Below are positions 28,568-36,504 of a stretch of DNA of 64,000 bases, one piece after another. A program made the translations under genes and the position numbers. The stretch covers positions 1 to 64,000 of the forward strand of contig NZ_KQ033870.1 of NCBI RefSeq assembly GCF_000967195.1. The letters run 5' to 3'. Position 1 is the first letter of the stretch; each line of letters starts with the position of its first letter. The notes beneath the pieces were generated by a model. The model did no database searches and was not told where the DNA came from. It worked only from the letters and a program-made list of their open reading frames with translations. This stretch comes from Lactobacillus kullabergensis (GTDB lineage: Bacteria; Bacillota; Bacilli; Lactobacillales; Lactobacillaceae).

Positions 28568-28722
28568 GTTTATTAAAGATAATTATGCACACAATACGGA
28601 ACACATTTTTAGCTGTGTTCCATGCAAAAACTTTTAGGTAGGCACTATGGCTGATATAACGGTATTTATAACCCTTTTTTTGTGTAGTAATAAATATTTT
28701 TCGGTGTAAAAACAAATTTACG

Positions 28723-28746
28723 GTGCAAAATAATTAAATTTTGCAC
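28723..28746. promoter_or_regulatory. Inverted repeat upstream of fic, likely operator
   Basis: GTGCAAAAT and ATTTTGCAC flank AATTAA. A related sequence (CGGTGCAGAATTTAATTAAA and on) lies just after the gene at 29899-29925, and a half-site CGGTGTAAAA lies at 28702. Confidence 0.5.
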
Positions 28747-28823
28747 TGATAAACTTTTAAATACACTGATACTTGGTATAAAATATATAGGAAGAAACTA
28801 GCTTATAAAGGAGACATAATATT

Positions 28824-29876
28824 TTGAAAGTTTTTGATTATCAAACTTTAAATGGTTTGAAAGTAACCACGAAGATGATTGAAAAACTCAATCTGATCTA
28901 TGAGTTCAAAGGTAAAACGAATCATATCTCCTTAAAGTCGAAAGACACAATGGATAAGTTATTGATGGTAGCAAAGATTGAGAGTACAGACTCATCAAAT
29001 CGAATTGAAGGAATTGCAACAAGTGATGCACGGCTTAAGAAATTAATGGATCAAAAAACGACTCCGAAAAATCGGAGTGAAGAAGAGATCTCTGGCTATC
29101 GTGATGTTTTAGCAGTAATTCATGATAATTATAAATATATCAAGATTACGCCCAATAATATATTGGCATTGCATAAGCAATTATTTGATTTCACTGAAAG
29201 CAGTTGGGGAGGTCAATTTAAGGATATTGATAATGAAATTATTACTACCTTTGCAGATGGTCATAAAGAAACTCGCTTTACTCCACCACCAGCTTGGATG
29301 ACACCCAAATTAGTCCAAAGTTTATGTGAAACTTATAATGATGCAATTTGTGATAATTCTCTTCCGCCATTAATATTGGCGGCAGCATTTATGTTGGACT
29401 TTGTATCAATTCACCCATTTAGAGATGGCAATGGCAGAATGTCACGCTTGTTAATGTTACTTGAATTACAACAATTAGGCTTCGGAGTTGGTAAGTATAT
29501 TAGTTTGGAACGTTTAATTGAAAAAACCAAGGCGCAATATTACCAGACTTTGTTAGAAAGTTCAGGAAAAGGATGGATTAATAATGAAAACGATTATGGA
29601 CCATACGTTGACTACTTTTTGAGTATCGTATTGCAAGCTTATCGTGAATTAGATTCAAGAATTGACATCACTGGTGATACGGAAAGGGATCCGGAATCAT
29701 TGCTATTGAGTAAAATTACTAATAGTTTAAAACCGCTATCTAGACAGGAACTAATGAATTTAGTGCCTCAATATGGTGAAAGTACCATTAAGCATGCTTT
29801 AGCCAAGTTGCGCAAAGAAAGAAAAATAGATTTAGTAGGCAAAGGAAAGGCAAGTCGCTATATTGCCAATGACTAA
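28824..29876 (+). CDS. Fic-domain AMP-transferase with C-terminal winged helix
   Basis: 350 residues starting at TTG (28824) with AAAGGAG ten bases upstream. The Fic motif HPFRDGNGR begins at His197 and is complete, so AMP transfer to a protein target is possible. An inhibitory helix motif SNRIEG at 58-63, fitting (S/T)xxxE(G/N), precedes it, making this a self-inhibited class II Fic. The C-terminal 70 residues look like a winged helix (LSRQELMNLVPQYGESTIKH), suggesting autoregulation through the flanking inverted repeats. It lies just outside the mobile element. Targets are unknown. Confidence 0.88.
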   Translation: MKVFDYQTLNGLKVTTKMIEKLNLIYEFKGKTNHISLKSKDTMDKLLMVAKIESTDSSNRIEGIATSDARLKKLMDQKTTPKNRSEEEISGYRDVLAVIHDNYKYIKITPNNILALHKQLFDFTESSWGGQFKDIDNEIITTFADGHKETRFTPPPAWMTPKLVQSLCETYNDAICDNSLPPLILAAAFMLDFVSIHPFRDGNGRMSRLLMLLELQQLGFGVGKYISLERLIEKTKAQYYQTLLESSGKGWINNENDYGPYVDYFLSIVLQAYRELDSRIDITGDTERDPESLLLSKITNSLKPLSRQELMNLVPQYGESTIKHALAKLRKERKIDLVGKGKASRYIAND

Positions 29877-29949
29877 AGCAGTGTAATAAACAAGTTATCG
29901 GTGCAGAATTTAATTAAATTTTGGCTCTTTGCCAAACATCCTAAATAGG

Positions 29950-29989
29950 AAGCAGATAGAAGTATGACAATATTTTTATCTGCTTTTTT
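29950..29989 (+). terminator. Terminator after fic
   Basis: AGCAGATA and TATCTGCT with an 18-base loop and a T run. Confidence 0.7.
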
Positions 29990-30040
29990 ATACTTAAAGT
30001 TGAAGTTGAGGTCGCCAACAGGATAAATTATAGAGTCGTA

Positions 30041-30080
30041 GAAGAGATAGGGCAACGTTGTCTCTATCTCCTCTTTTTTT
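30041..30080. terminator. Second hairpin terminator between fic and the toxin gene
   Basis: GAAGAGATAG pairs imperfectly with CTATCTCCTC around GGCAACGTTGTCT, followed by seven T. No gene visibly ends here on the plus strand, so it may be a remnant of a lost gene. Confidence 0.6.
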
Positions 30081-30118
30081 CGAACCTGTATAGAACTACA
30101 AAGTATAATATTTGCTAG

Positions 30119-30148
30119 TTGCTACTGATTAGTAGTAGATGCTATAAT
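30119..30148 (+). promoter_or_regulatory. Toxin-antitoxin promoter with operator
   Basis: -35 TTGCTA (30119-30124) and -10 TATAAT (30143-30148), 18 bases apart. The spacer holds the inverted repeat CTACT-GATT-AGTAG (30122-30135), well placed for autorepression by the HTH antitoxin. Confidence 0.65.
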
Positions 30149-30177
30149 AATGTAGAAATGATATTTGGAGGTTTGTA

Positions 30178-30468
30178 ATGGAAGTTGCTGAGGCATTAGC
30201 GAGGCTAAAATTCTTGGTGAAGCATGATCATTTTCAAATGGTTCAAAGAAGAGACAAAATGGCAATGCCAGTTTCAGTAACTTTGGCGAAAGAAATAGTT
30301 AAACAGTTGTCGATCAGTGATTTTGTCAAACATGAACCGAATAGAAGTAATCCATTACAATTTGTCTGGGTATTTAAAACAAGCGATGGCCAAACTTACT
30401 ACATTAAATTCGTATTTACTGAAGACAATCAAAAAGTAGTATTTATTAGTTTCCATCTTGATTATTAA
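30178..30468 (+). CDS. MqsR-like toxin
   Basis: 96 residues. The layout matches the MqsR mRNA interferase branch of the RelE superfamily: N-terminal helices (ARLKFLVKHDHF), a middle ending in QLSISDFVKHEP (compare the MqsR block with DFYKSM), and C-terminal strands YYIKFVFTEDNQKVVFISF, similar to the MqsR ending VYLKLTV...LIVSFKE. MqsR cuts mRNA at GC-rich triplets; whether this one does is unknown. GGAGG precedes ATG 30178. The antitoxin gene follows after 13 bases, with toxin first as in mqsRA. Confidence 0.7.
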   Translation: MEVAEALARLKFLVKHDHFQMVQRRDKMAMPVSVTLAKEIVKQLSISDFVKHEPNRSNPLQFVWVFKTSDGQTYYIKFVFTEDNQKVVFISFHLDY

Positions 30469-30481
30469 AGGAGGGGTTTAT

Positions 30482-31405
30482 ATGGCTTACCAAAAGGATT
30501 TCACTACTATTTATACTATTGCTGGACATAAGTATACAGTAACAGCACCAGCTCTTTTTGACAGTAAAACCAATGAACTGATTCCAGATAAGGCATTAGA
30601 TGATCAAGCTGCCGAAATTGCCCGTCAAAAATATCGTGACGAAATGGGTCTATTGTCACCAAAAGAAATAAAACAATATCGAGCTAAAGTTGGATTAACA
30701 CAACGTAATTTAGCAGAATTAACCGGATTAAGTCCAAATACGATTGCTCTTTACGAAGCGGGTGCATTTCCAACAAAGGCTAATAATAGGTTGTTAAAAG
30801 CTCTCATAAAAAGCGATAATGTACTTGAACAATATATTTCTGATGAGAAGAATAAATATTCTGATGAATTGATAGCAAAAGTTAATTCCTATTTGAACCA
30901 TAGTGATAGTGTTGTGGAATCACAACCTGAGCAGCCTAAGTTCACTGCTGTGCAGTTAGCCAATTGGTTTCGAGTTGAAAATTATTTTGAGTGGGATAAT
31001 GATTTGAATATTGATCCATTAACGCAAATGAAAGTCAATAAGCTTCTCTATTTTGCATATGGTAGATTTTTAGCTAAAACTAGAAGTAGACTGTTTTCTT
31101 CTCCTATTATTCATTTACAATATGGTCCAGTAATAACTGAAGTACATAAAAAGTTTAATGGTAAGCGTGTTTTAGATATTGATAAACCAGACAAAGAGGC
31201 CATGGATGACTATAACCTGGTTTCTAAAGATAGTGAGATTGTCGATTTATTAGATAAGGTTAATGAGGATTACATTAATTACAATGCTGCTCGATTAAGT
31301 AAGAAGACTCATCGACCTGGATCACCATGGGATTTAACTCCAGATCGAGGGATAATTAAAGATCAGTTGATTTTTGATTCGTTTAAACGAGGAGTAGAAG
31401 AATAG
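30482..31405 (+). CDS. Antitoxin with Xre-type HTH and Panacea (DUF4065) domain
   Basis: About 307 residues. Residues about 65-110 form an MqsA/Xre-type helix-turn-helix (YRAKVGLTQRNLAELTGLSP). Residues about 160-295 form a Panacea/DUF4065 domain (MKVNKLLYFAYGRFLA, then HLQYGPVITEVHKKF), a domain shown to act as a versatile toxin-neutralising module in other bacteria. I take ATG 30482 as start, with AAAGGAGGGG six bases upstream; an in-frame TTG at 30458 overlaps the toxin. The protein probably neutralises the upstream MqsR-like toxin and represses the promoter at 30119. Confidence 0.82.
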   Translation: MAYQKDFTTIYTIAGHKYTVTAPALFDSKTNELIPDKALDDQAAEIARQKYRDEMGLLSPKEIKQYRAKVGLTQRNLAELTGLSPNTIALYEAGAFPTKANNRLLKALIKSDNVLEQYISDEKNKYSDELIAKVNSYLNHSDSVVESQPEQPKFTAVQLANWFRVENYFEWDNDLNIDPLTQMKVNKLLYFAYGRFLAKTRSRLFSSPIIHLQYGPVITEVHKKFNGKRVLDIDKPDKEAMDDYNLVSKDSEIVDLLDKVNEDYINYNAARLSKKTHRPGSPWDLTPDRGIIKDQLIFDSFKRGVEE

Positions 31406-31533
31406 TTTAAGAAAAAACAAATAATAAGTGTCCTAATTTGGGGCTCAATGCATTTATTGAGTTGTAGTATCAGTCTTTTGCTTAAAATATAACTGAGCTA
31501 ACCGCCTTAAAAGAGGCTGCTTAAAATTCAGAG

Positions 31534-31563
31534 AAGAGGTCTTGTTTACAAGTCCTCTTTTTT
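31534..31563 (+). terminator. Terminator after the toxin-antitoxin operon
   Basis: AAGAGGTCTTG and CAAGTCCTCTTT form a stem with one mismatch and a T run. Confidence 0.7.
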
Positions 31564-31848
31564 ATATCCAACACTATAACGTGAATGAATTAGTCGCGTG
31601 CAAGAAATTGTTGTAGAAAGCGGAAGAGCCTTAAGCAATGTAAAAAACAGATTTTTTTGTCTTGAAAAGTTGTTAAACAGCCGGTGGCTACAGCTGCAGT
31701 TCATAGGAAATAATGCCGCCAAAAACGAATTAGAAAAAATTAAAATCTCAAGCATGCTTAATAGTGAAAATAGGAAAATATAAATATCATTCATTTAAAC
31801 TCTATAATTTTTTGCGAGCCATAATTATTAAGTTTTTAGAGCCTTTTT

Positions 31849-31860
31849 GAAACATGTTTC
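31849..31860. promoter_or_regulatory. Palindrome upstream of the EIIC promoter
   Basis: GAAACATGTTTC is a perfect 12-base palindrome ten bases before the -35. A half-site TTGAAACA recurs at 31879-31886 between -35 and -10. Possible binding site of the downstream RpiR regulator. Confidence 0.5.
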
Positions 31861-31869
31861 ATAAAAAAG

Positions 31870-31898
31870 TTGACTTTTTGAAACAAAATGATTATATT
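31870..31898 (+). promoter_or_regulatory. Promoter of the EIIC-rpiR unit
   Basis: -35 TTGACT (31870-31875) and -10 TATATT (31893-31898), spaced 17. Confidence 0.75.
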
Positions 31899-31902
31899 TA
31901 TA

Positions 31903-31916
31903 TGTAAGCGATTGCA
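31903..31916 (+). promoter_or_regulatory. CcpA-binding cre site before EIIC
   Basis: TGTAAGCGATTGCA fits the cre consensus TGWAANCGNTNWCA with one mismatch and lies just downstream of the -10, where CcpA represses. Confidence 0.7.
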
Positions 31917-31951
31917 TAATTGCTTTTAAACTAGTAGTAGGAGTGAGGAAA

Positions 31952-33256
31952 ATGTCTGAGAAAAAAGAAAATAATTTTCTTAACGAAAAATTGATTCCTT
32001 TTTTTAACAAAATATCTAGTGCCAGACACATGGTAGCATTGCGTGATGGGATGACAGCTGCTGTACCAATGATCATTATTGGTTCAATTTTTATGATTAT
32101 TGGTCAATTTCCCGTTAAAGGCTATTTAGACTTTATGGCCAGTATTTTTGGTCCAAATTGGTCTAATGTAGTACAGTATATTACCAATGCGTCATTTCAT
32201 ATTATGGGGTTAGTGGCTGTAGCCGGTATTTCATACAGTTTGGCCAGAAGCTATAAAAATATTGATCCATTTTCAGCAATGATTGTAGCGATAGGAGCTT
32301 TTATCTTAACAATTCCAATGCAAGTTGGAAAAGATGGCGGATTGCTAATCCCTCTGAATCAATTTGATTCATCAGGGTTATTTACCGCATTGCTAGTTGG
32401 GTTATTTGTTACTGACTTGTATGTTTGGTTGATGCATAAAAATTTGGTCTTTAAAATGCCAGATTCTGTCCCGCCAGCCGTAAGCAATTCATTTGCTGCA
32501 CTATTTCCGGGAGCAATCTCATTATTTGTAGTTTGGTTAATCAGACTTGGAGTTGAAGCTACTCCAATGAAGAGCATCCCAAATGTGATTACTTTCTTCT
32601 TACAAGCACCAATGAGTAAAGTTACCAATACTTTAGGCGGTGCGATCGTAATTGAATTAGTAGTATGTATACTATGGTTCTTTGGTATTCATGGTGCTAA
32701 CGCAATTTCTGGTGTTATTGATCCAGTATTATATGCTGCATTAAGCGTAAACTACACGGCTTTTAAGGCCAACAAGCCTCTTCCTAATATTATTACCAAA
32801 ACTTTTTTTGATAATTTTGTCCGAATAGGTGGTTGTGGTGCTACACTCGGTTTTGTTATTTTAATGGTTTTTGTTGCTAAAGACCAGGAAATGAAGGCAT
32901 TGGGGAAAATTTCAATCGGTCCAGCTATTTTTAACATTAACGAGCCGGTGGTCTTTGGTACACCTATTGTATTAAATTACCGTATCATTATTCCGTTTAT
33001 CTTAGCACCAATGGCCAATATCATTGCAACTTACACTGCAATGAAAATGGGCTGGGTAGCTAAAACGATTGGAATATATCCACCTTGGACAACACCGCCA
33101 ATTTTATCCGGAATTCTTTCCACGGGACATATTTCCGGCGGAGTGATGCAATTGTTTAACATCGTAATGGATACATTGATATATTATGGCTTCTTTAAGA
33201 GTATGGATAATGCTAAACTAAAAGCTGAAAAAGAAATGGAGCAGGCAAAGGCTTAA
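31952..33256 (+). CDS. PTS EIIC permease, cellobiose/lactose family
   Basis: About 434 residues, hydrophobic with around ten membrane helices. Family blocks include FFGIHGANAISGVIDPV and FNINEPVVFGTPIVLNY, the conserved NEP motif of the EIIC-Lac/Cel group, and a C-terminal WTTPPILSGILSTG. It imports and presents a beta-glucoside or related sugar for phosphorylation. ATG 31952 is chosen because AGGAG lies eight bases upstream; GTG 31943 overlaps that site. No EIIA, EIIB or phospho-glucosidase gene is adjacent, so the partners must come from elsewhere. cre and palindrome upstream suggest CcpA and RpiR control. Confidence 0.88.
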   Translation: MSEKKENNFLNEKLIPFFNKISSARHMVALRDGMTAAVPMIIIGSIFMIIGQFPVKGYLDFMASIFGPNWSNVVQYITNASFHIMGLVAVAGISYSLARSYKNIDPFSAMIVAIGAFILTIPMQVGKDGGLLIPLNQFDSSGLFTALLVGLFVTDLYVWLMHKNLVFKMPDSVPPAVSNSFAALFPGAISLFVVWLIRLGVEATPMKSIPNVITFFLQAPMSKVTNTLGGAIVIELVVCILWFFGIHGANAISGVIDPVLYAALSVNYTAFKANKPLPNIITKTFFDNFVRIGGCGATLGFVILMVFVAKDQEMKALGKISIGPAIFNINEPVVFGTPIVLNYRIIIPFILAPMANIIATYTAMKMGWVAKTIGIYPPWTTPPILSGILSTGHISGGVMQLFNIVMDTLIYYGFFKSMDNAKLKAEKEMEQAKA

Positions 33257-33283
33257 ATTAAAAATCTAAATTGAGGTATAAAA

Positions 33284-34003
33284 ATGCATACAAAGCAGAA
33301 ACTGACAGCAACACAATTGCAAATATACAATTATATTGTAGCTAATAAAAGGAAAGTAAAAGATATTACTTTACGTGAGCTTGCTGGTATTCTGTCCGTT
33401 TCACCTGCTTCTGTAGTACGAAGCTTAAAAGCTTTAGGCTACAAACATTACTACGATTTACAAAATGAAATTAAAGAAGAGTTGAACAGAAATAAAGTAG
33501 TTGATGATATTACTTATCAAGCACAATATTATTTTTCGCAAGATTTTTTAACCGATTATGACCAAAAGATTGCTGATTTTAAAAAAATTGCCAGCAAGAC
33601 AAAAGATTTTATCTTTTTTGGAATAGGATCCTCTGGTGACTTGTGTGAATATGGTGCCCGGCAGTTTGTTAATAATGGGCGAAATGCTTTTGCAATTGGC
33701 GATCCCTATTATCCAGTAGAGCTAAGCCGGGATTTATTTCATGGTAAAACTGTTATTGTGCTCTCAGTAAGTGGTGAGGGTCAGCCGACTATTGATCAGG
33801 TAAAAAATTTTCGGCAATTAGGTGCAACAATTGTCAGTATTACTAATAATGAAGATAATACGATTGCGCATTTGTCGGATTTAAACTTTGCTTATCATCT
33901 AGAATTTAAAATTATCGGTCAAACTATTAATTTAACTACTCAGGTTCCAGTTGTATATTTGCTTGAACGATTATCGCGGGCGCTAAACACTACAGGACAA
34001 TAA
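33284..34003 (+). CDS. RpiR/MurR-family transcriptional regulator
   Basis: 239 residues: N-terminal RpiR helix-turn-helix (ITLRELAGILSVSPASVVRS, about 26-46) and a C-terminal SIS sugar-phosphate-binding domain (FFGIGSSGDLCEYGARQF, then VIVLSVSGEGQPT). It follows the EIIC gene by 27 bases and likely senses the phosphorylated sugar to control it. AGGT before the ATG is a modest ribosome-binding site. Closed by a terminator. Confidence 0.87.
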   Translation: MHTKQKLTATQLQIYNYIVANKRKVKDITLRELAGILSVSPASVVRSLKALGYKHYYDLQNEIKEELNRNKVVDDITYQAQYYFSQDFLTDYDQKIADFKKIASKTKDFIFFGIGSSGDLCEYGARQFVNNGRNAFAIGDPYYPVELSRDLFHGKTVIVLSVSGEGQPTIDQVKNFRQLGATIVSITNNEDNTIAHLSDLNFAYHLEFKIIGQTINLTTQVPVVYLLERLSRALNTTGQ

Positions 34004-34022
34004 ATTTTATATCAAGCATAAT

Positions 34023-34079
34023 AAAACAGTTAGAAATAATAACACAGGAATTACTTCTAACTGCTTTTTGTTAGTAGTT
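34023..34079. terminator. Terminator between rpiR and the convergent secreted-protein gene
   Basis: CAGTTAGAA (34027) and TTCTAACTG (34065) with flanking A and T runs; usable from both sides. Confidence 0.7.
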
Positions 34080-34087
34080 TTAAATCA

Positions 34088-34636
34088 TTAATCTAAATTA
34101 TAGACGATTTTAAAGTCAAAGTCTTTATAGTGAGTTTTCTTGAACTTTTTAGCTAATTTGGGGCTGCGATACCAATGAACGTCTTCACTTTCAAAAGTGT
34201 CTCCATGTGCGATAGCATATCCCAAAACCGAATTTCCTTTTAACTTGGCTACACTGTAGTATTCGCCTGTTGAGTCTGGTTGCATGGTTATCCTGTTTAT
34301 GCCGTACCACGTATGACCTTTAACTTTTGTGGTTTCAGAACGATAAATCCAGTTTTTATTCTTTTTACTAGATTCAGGAAAAACCTTAGGTTGTTTGTGT
34401 AAGTAGCGTATGTGTTTGCCTTTTGTATCGTAAGTGATTTCCTTATTTTTAGTAAAAGTCTTTTTCAAGATTTTCTTCTTATTGAAATAAGCGTACCAGG
34501 TTCCACGCATCTTTTTGGGAAAAGTGGTTGTATTGGTTTTTGCTTGCACAGTACTTACAGAATTATGCGCTATACCAAAACCGGCAACCACACTAATTAG
34601 TGCTAATAATGTAATGATTTTTTTCTTAAATTTCAT
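34088..34636 (-). CDS. Small secreted protein of unknown function
   Basis: 182 residues from ATG 34636, which has GGGAGGT upstream; an earlier in-frame ATG at 34669 lacks a site. The start MKFKKKIITLLALISVVAGF is a signal peptide with likely cleavage after VQA near residue 31. The mature part is basic and aromatic, beginning FPKKMRGTWYAYFNKK, resembling the small exported lactobacillar proteins with a GTWY-like lipocalin-type motif. No anchor signal is seen. Function unknown. Confidence 0.75.
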   Translation of the reverse strand: MKFKKKIITLLALISVVAGFGIAHNSVSTVQAKTNTTTFPKKMRGTWYAYFNKKKILKKTFTKNKEITYDTKGKHIRYLHKQPKVFPESSKKNKNWIYRSETTKVKGHTWYGINRITMQPDSTGEYYSVAKLKGNSVLGYAIAHGDTFESEDVHWYRSPKLAKKFKKTHYKDFDFKIVYNLD

Positions 34637-34920
34637 TTTTACCTCCCAATTATTACTACTACTGCCCATTATATACTGCCCATTAATAATAAAAAATAGT
34701 ACTGATATTTTTTAGCTTTGACCAGCTCATTTATGTGCGCAATGGATCATTCTGTTAGTAAGTTGAATATAGATTTAGGCAAACAAGCAAAAATTTATAT
34801 ACTATAAATTAAGTATTTTTTAAGAAAATTAACTCCTGCTTTGTGCTAAAACAGATATAAGTCCAGTACGTGATGCTAGAAAAATAGTCAAAATAATTTT
34901 TTATGCGGGAGAAAATAATA
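34637..34920. other. Divergent intergenic region, no gene seen
   Basis: 284 bases, A+T-rich, between the secreted protein and a small membrane protein. I see no clear operator or RNA. Confidence 0.4.
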
Positions 34921-35136
34921 ATGAAAAATATTCAAAGACTAACTATGGTGTTAGCAATTGTTTTGTGGCTTGTCGTGATTGGTATTTTTGCAGTAGCCAT
35001 CGCTAAAAATCAGTTGTGGAGTATGGGACCGATTATTACCTATAACAGACCGCGAAATGCCCTTGGCTGGTTGATTGTAGCAGCTATTGCAGCATCAGCC
35101 GTCAGTGCAATTCTTAAGTTAACGCAAGATAAATAA
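34921..35136 (+). CDS. Small two-helix membrane protein
   Basis: 71 residues from ATG 34921, with GCGGGAG upstream; ATG 34903 overlaps that region. Two membrane helices (LTMVLAIVLWLVVIGIFAVAI and LGWLIVAAIAASAVSAILKL, roughly 8-28 and 45-65) joined by a short loop YNRPRN. Unknown family. Monocistronic, ending before the terminator at 35277. Confidence 0.6.
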   Translation: MKNIQRLTMVLAIVLWLVVIGIFAVAIAKNQLWSMGPIITYNRPRNALGWLIVAAIAASAVSAILKLTQDK

Positions 35137-35276
35137 AATTAAAAAAGATTATGGCATCATTAAATAAGGTCAAATTATATATGTAGTTACTAATAGTCTT
35201 TTTAAAAATCTTGCACACATTTCTAAAAAAGTGCCACTGCAAGTAATAAATATAACAGAAAACAAATCAGAAAAAT

Positions 35277-35311
35277 TACCTGACAAGAATTAAATACTGT
35301 CAGGCTTTTTT
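35277..35311 (+). terminator. Terminator before the dehydrogenase gene
   Basis: CCTGACA and TGTCAGG with a 12-base loop and six T. Confidence 0.8.
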
Positions 35312-35338
35312 GATGAAAGAAAAATACTAAAGTATAAT
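35310..35338 (+). promoter_or_regulatory. Promoter of the D-2-hydroxyacid dehydrogenase gene
   Basis: -35 TTGATG (35310-35315) starts in the T run of the preceding terminator; -10 TATAAT (35333-35338), spacing 17. Confidence 0.7.
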
Positions 35339-35426
35339 TAACATTAACGTGAAAATTCAATTTAAAGCTTTTTAGATAATGATCAATCTAGAGAAAAAAG
35401 CTTACAAACTAAGGGAGGGTTAGAAT

Positions 35427-36383
35427 ATGAGTAACATAAAAGTTTTGGTAACAGGGAGAATGCCAGAAGCTGGTTTAACGGAGTTAAGAAAAAACTTTGC
35501 TGTGACCCGTAAACCAGAAAAAGAAGGTAGAGCCTGGGTTTTAGCACACCTATCTGAATATGAAGGTCTGATACTCATGGGGACACAGGCTGACCGTGAA
35601 TTAATTGATGCCGGCACTAACTTGAAAATTATTTCTGCTAGTGGCGTTGGCTATGACAAAATTGACATTGACTATGCAAAGCAAAAAGGAATTGTTGTTG
35701 CCAATTGTCCTAAAAGCGTTCTTATTCCCACCGCTGAAATGACTTTTGCCCTAATTCTAGCAACTATGAGACGTTTGCATTTTTATGATAAAACTATTCG
35801 CACTGACAAATGGGTTGATGTTTCTAAACCGGAAAATATGGGAACGGGCCTTCAGGGGAAAACGCTTGGTATTTACGGTATGGGGCGTATCGGTTCTGAA
35901 GTAGCCAAGTATGCCCAAGTCTTTGGCATGAAAGTCATCTACCATAACAGACATCAGCTAAGTTCTCAAGAAGAAGCAAAAAAGAATGTTCATTATGTAG
36001 ATTTTGCTACCCTTGTTAAAACAGCAGATGTGATTACCCTGCATGCTCCGGCAACTCCTTCTACAACAGGCGTTTTCGATGCTCAAGTATTTAAGCAAAT
36101 GAAAAAGACAGCTTATATTATCAATGTTGCTCGAGGTAAGCTGATTAAACAAAATGATTTAATTGCCGCGTTGCAAAACGGTGACATTGCCGGAGCAGGT
36201 TTAGACGTATATGAAACTGAACCAGAAGTGCCACAAGCTTTATGTGAACTAGATAATGTGATTTTGTCACCTCATGCAGGTTCAGGAACACTGTCTGCCC
36301 GCACGAATATTGCTGCTGAGGCTTCACAAAATCTCATTTCATATTTACGGGATCATAAGCCATTAAACCAAGTTAATAAGTAA
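35427..36383 (+). CDS. D-isomer-specific 2-hydroxyacid dehydrogenase
   Basis: 318 residues, the usual length. The NAD(P)-binding motif is GIYGMGRIGSEVA (about 151-163); catalytic Arg in NVARGKLI, Glu in DVYETEPE and His in LSPHAGSGT are present. Closest in style to glyoxylate/hydroxypyruvate reductase or gluconate 2-dehydrogenase types rather than D-lactate dehydrogenase, but the substrate cannot be fixed. GGGAGGG is a strong ribosome-binding site. Single-gene unit between two terminators. Confidence 0.88.
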   Translation: MSNIKVLVTGRMPEAGLTELRKNFAVTRKPEKEGRAWVLAHLSEYEGLILMGTQADRELIDAGTNLKIISASGVGYDKIDIDYAKQKGIVVANCPKSVLIPTAEMTFALILATMRRLHFYDKTIRTDKWVDVSKPENMGTGLQGKTLGIYGMGRIGSEVAKYAQVFGMKVIYHNRHQLSSQEEAKKNVHYVDFATLVKTADVITLHAPATPSTTGVFDAQVFKQMKKTAYIINVARGKLIKQNDLIAALQNGDIAGAGLDVYETEPEVPQALCELDNVILSPHAGSGTLSARTNIAAEASQNLISYLRDHKPLNQVNK

Positions 36384-36412
36384 TTTTTTAATTAGTAAAA
36401 ATAATCATGAAT

Positions 36413-36440
36413 AAAAACCAAGTTTTTGCTTGATTTTTTC
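36413..36440 (+). terminator. Terminator after the dehydrogenase gene
   Basis: AAACCAAG and CTTGATTT around TTTTTG, then T run. Confidence 0.6.
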
Positions 36441-36457
36441 TTTTACTACAATATAAT
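36430..36457 (+). promoter_or_regulatory. Promoter of the Xre-regulator gene
   Basis: -35 TTGATT (36430-36435) and -10 TATAAT (36452-36457), spacing 16. Confidence 0.65.
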
Positions 36458-36472
36458 ATGAAGCTAACTACA

Positions 36473-36486
36473 TGAAGCATACTTCA
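36473..36486. promoter_or_regulatory. Inverted repeat between promoter and Xre gene, likely operator
   Basis: TGAAG-CATA-CTTCA lies between the -10 and the ribosome-binding site, the position of an autorepressor site. Confidence 0.6.
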
Positions 36487-36504
36487 CATTGCTAAGAAGG
36501 TGAG

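Larger units (their letters stand above)
28388..28823. other. Gene-free stretch around the right end of the element
   Basis: Contains attR (28484-28496), a terminator (28515-28567), and the fic upstream region with an operator-like inverted repeat at 28723. A weaker T-run element (28634-28685) recalls the cassette at 17015 but is too diverged to call a copy. No gene seen. Confidence 0.6.
31406..31951 (+). other. Long intergenic region before the EIIC gene
   Basis: Holds an inverted repeat CTCAAT/ATTGAG (31444-31461), a terminator (31534-31563), about 230 bases of apparently non-coding DNA that could be a gene remnant, and the EIIC promoter region. Frames of 60-80 codons exist on both strands at 31546-31794 but have no ribosome-binding site or recognisable motif. 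Confidence 0.5.

Noticed and set aside
28600-28690. A third copy of the terminator-promoter cassette of 17015/17821
   Set aside because: It shares a similar T-run end (CCCTTTTTTTGTG) but the preceding bases are too different and no matching promoter end follows.
31546-31794. Opposite-strand frames of 60-80 codons
   Set aside because: No ribosome-binding site, no motif, and conflicting frames; kept as intergenic.
36384-36504. An alternative upstream ATG or GTG start for the Xre regulator
   Set aside because: A stop at 36493 closes the frame, and no standard start codon follows before the conserved HTH.
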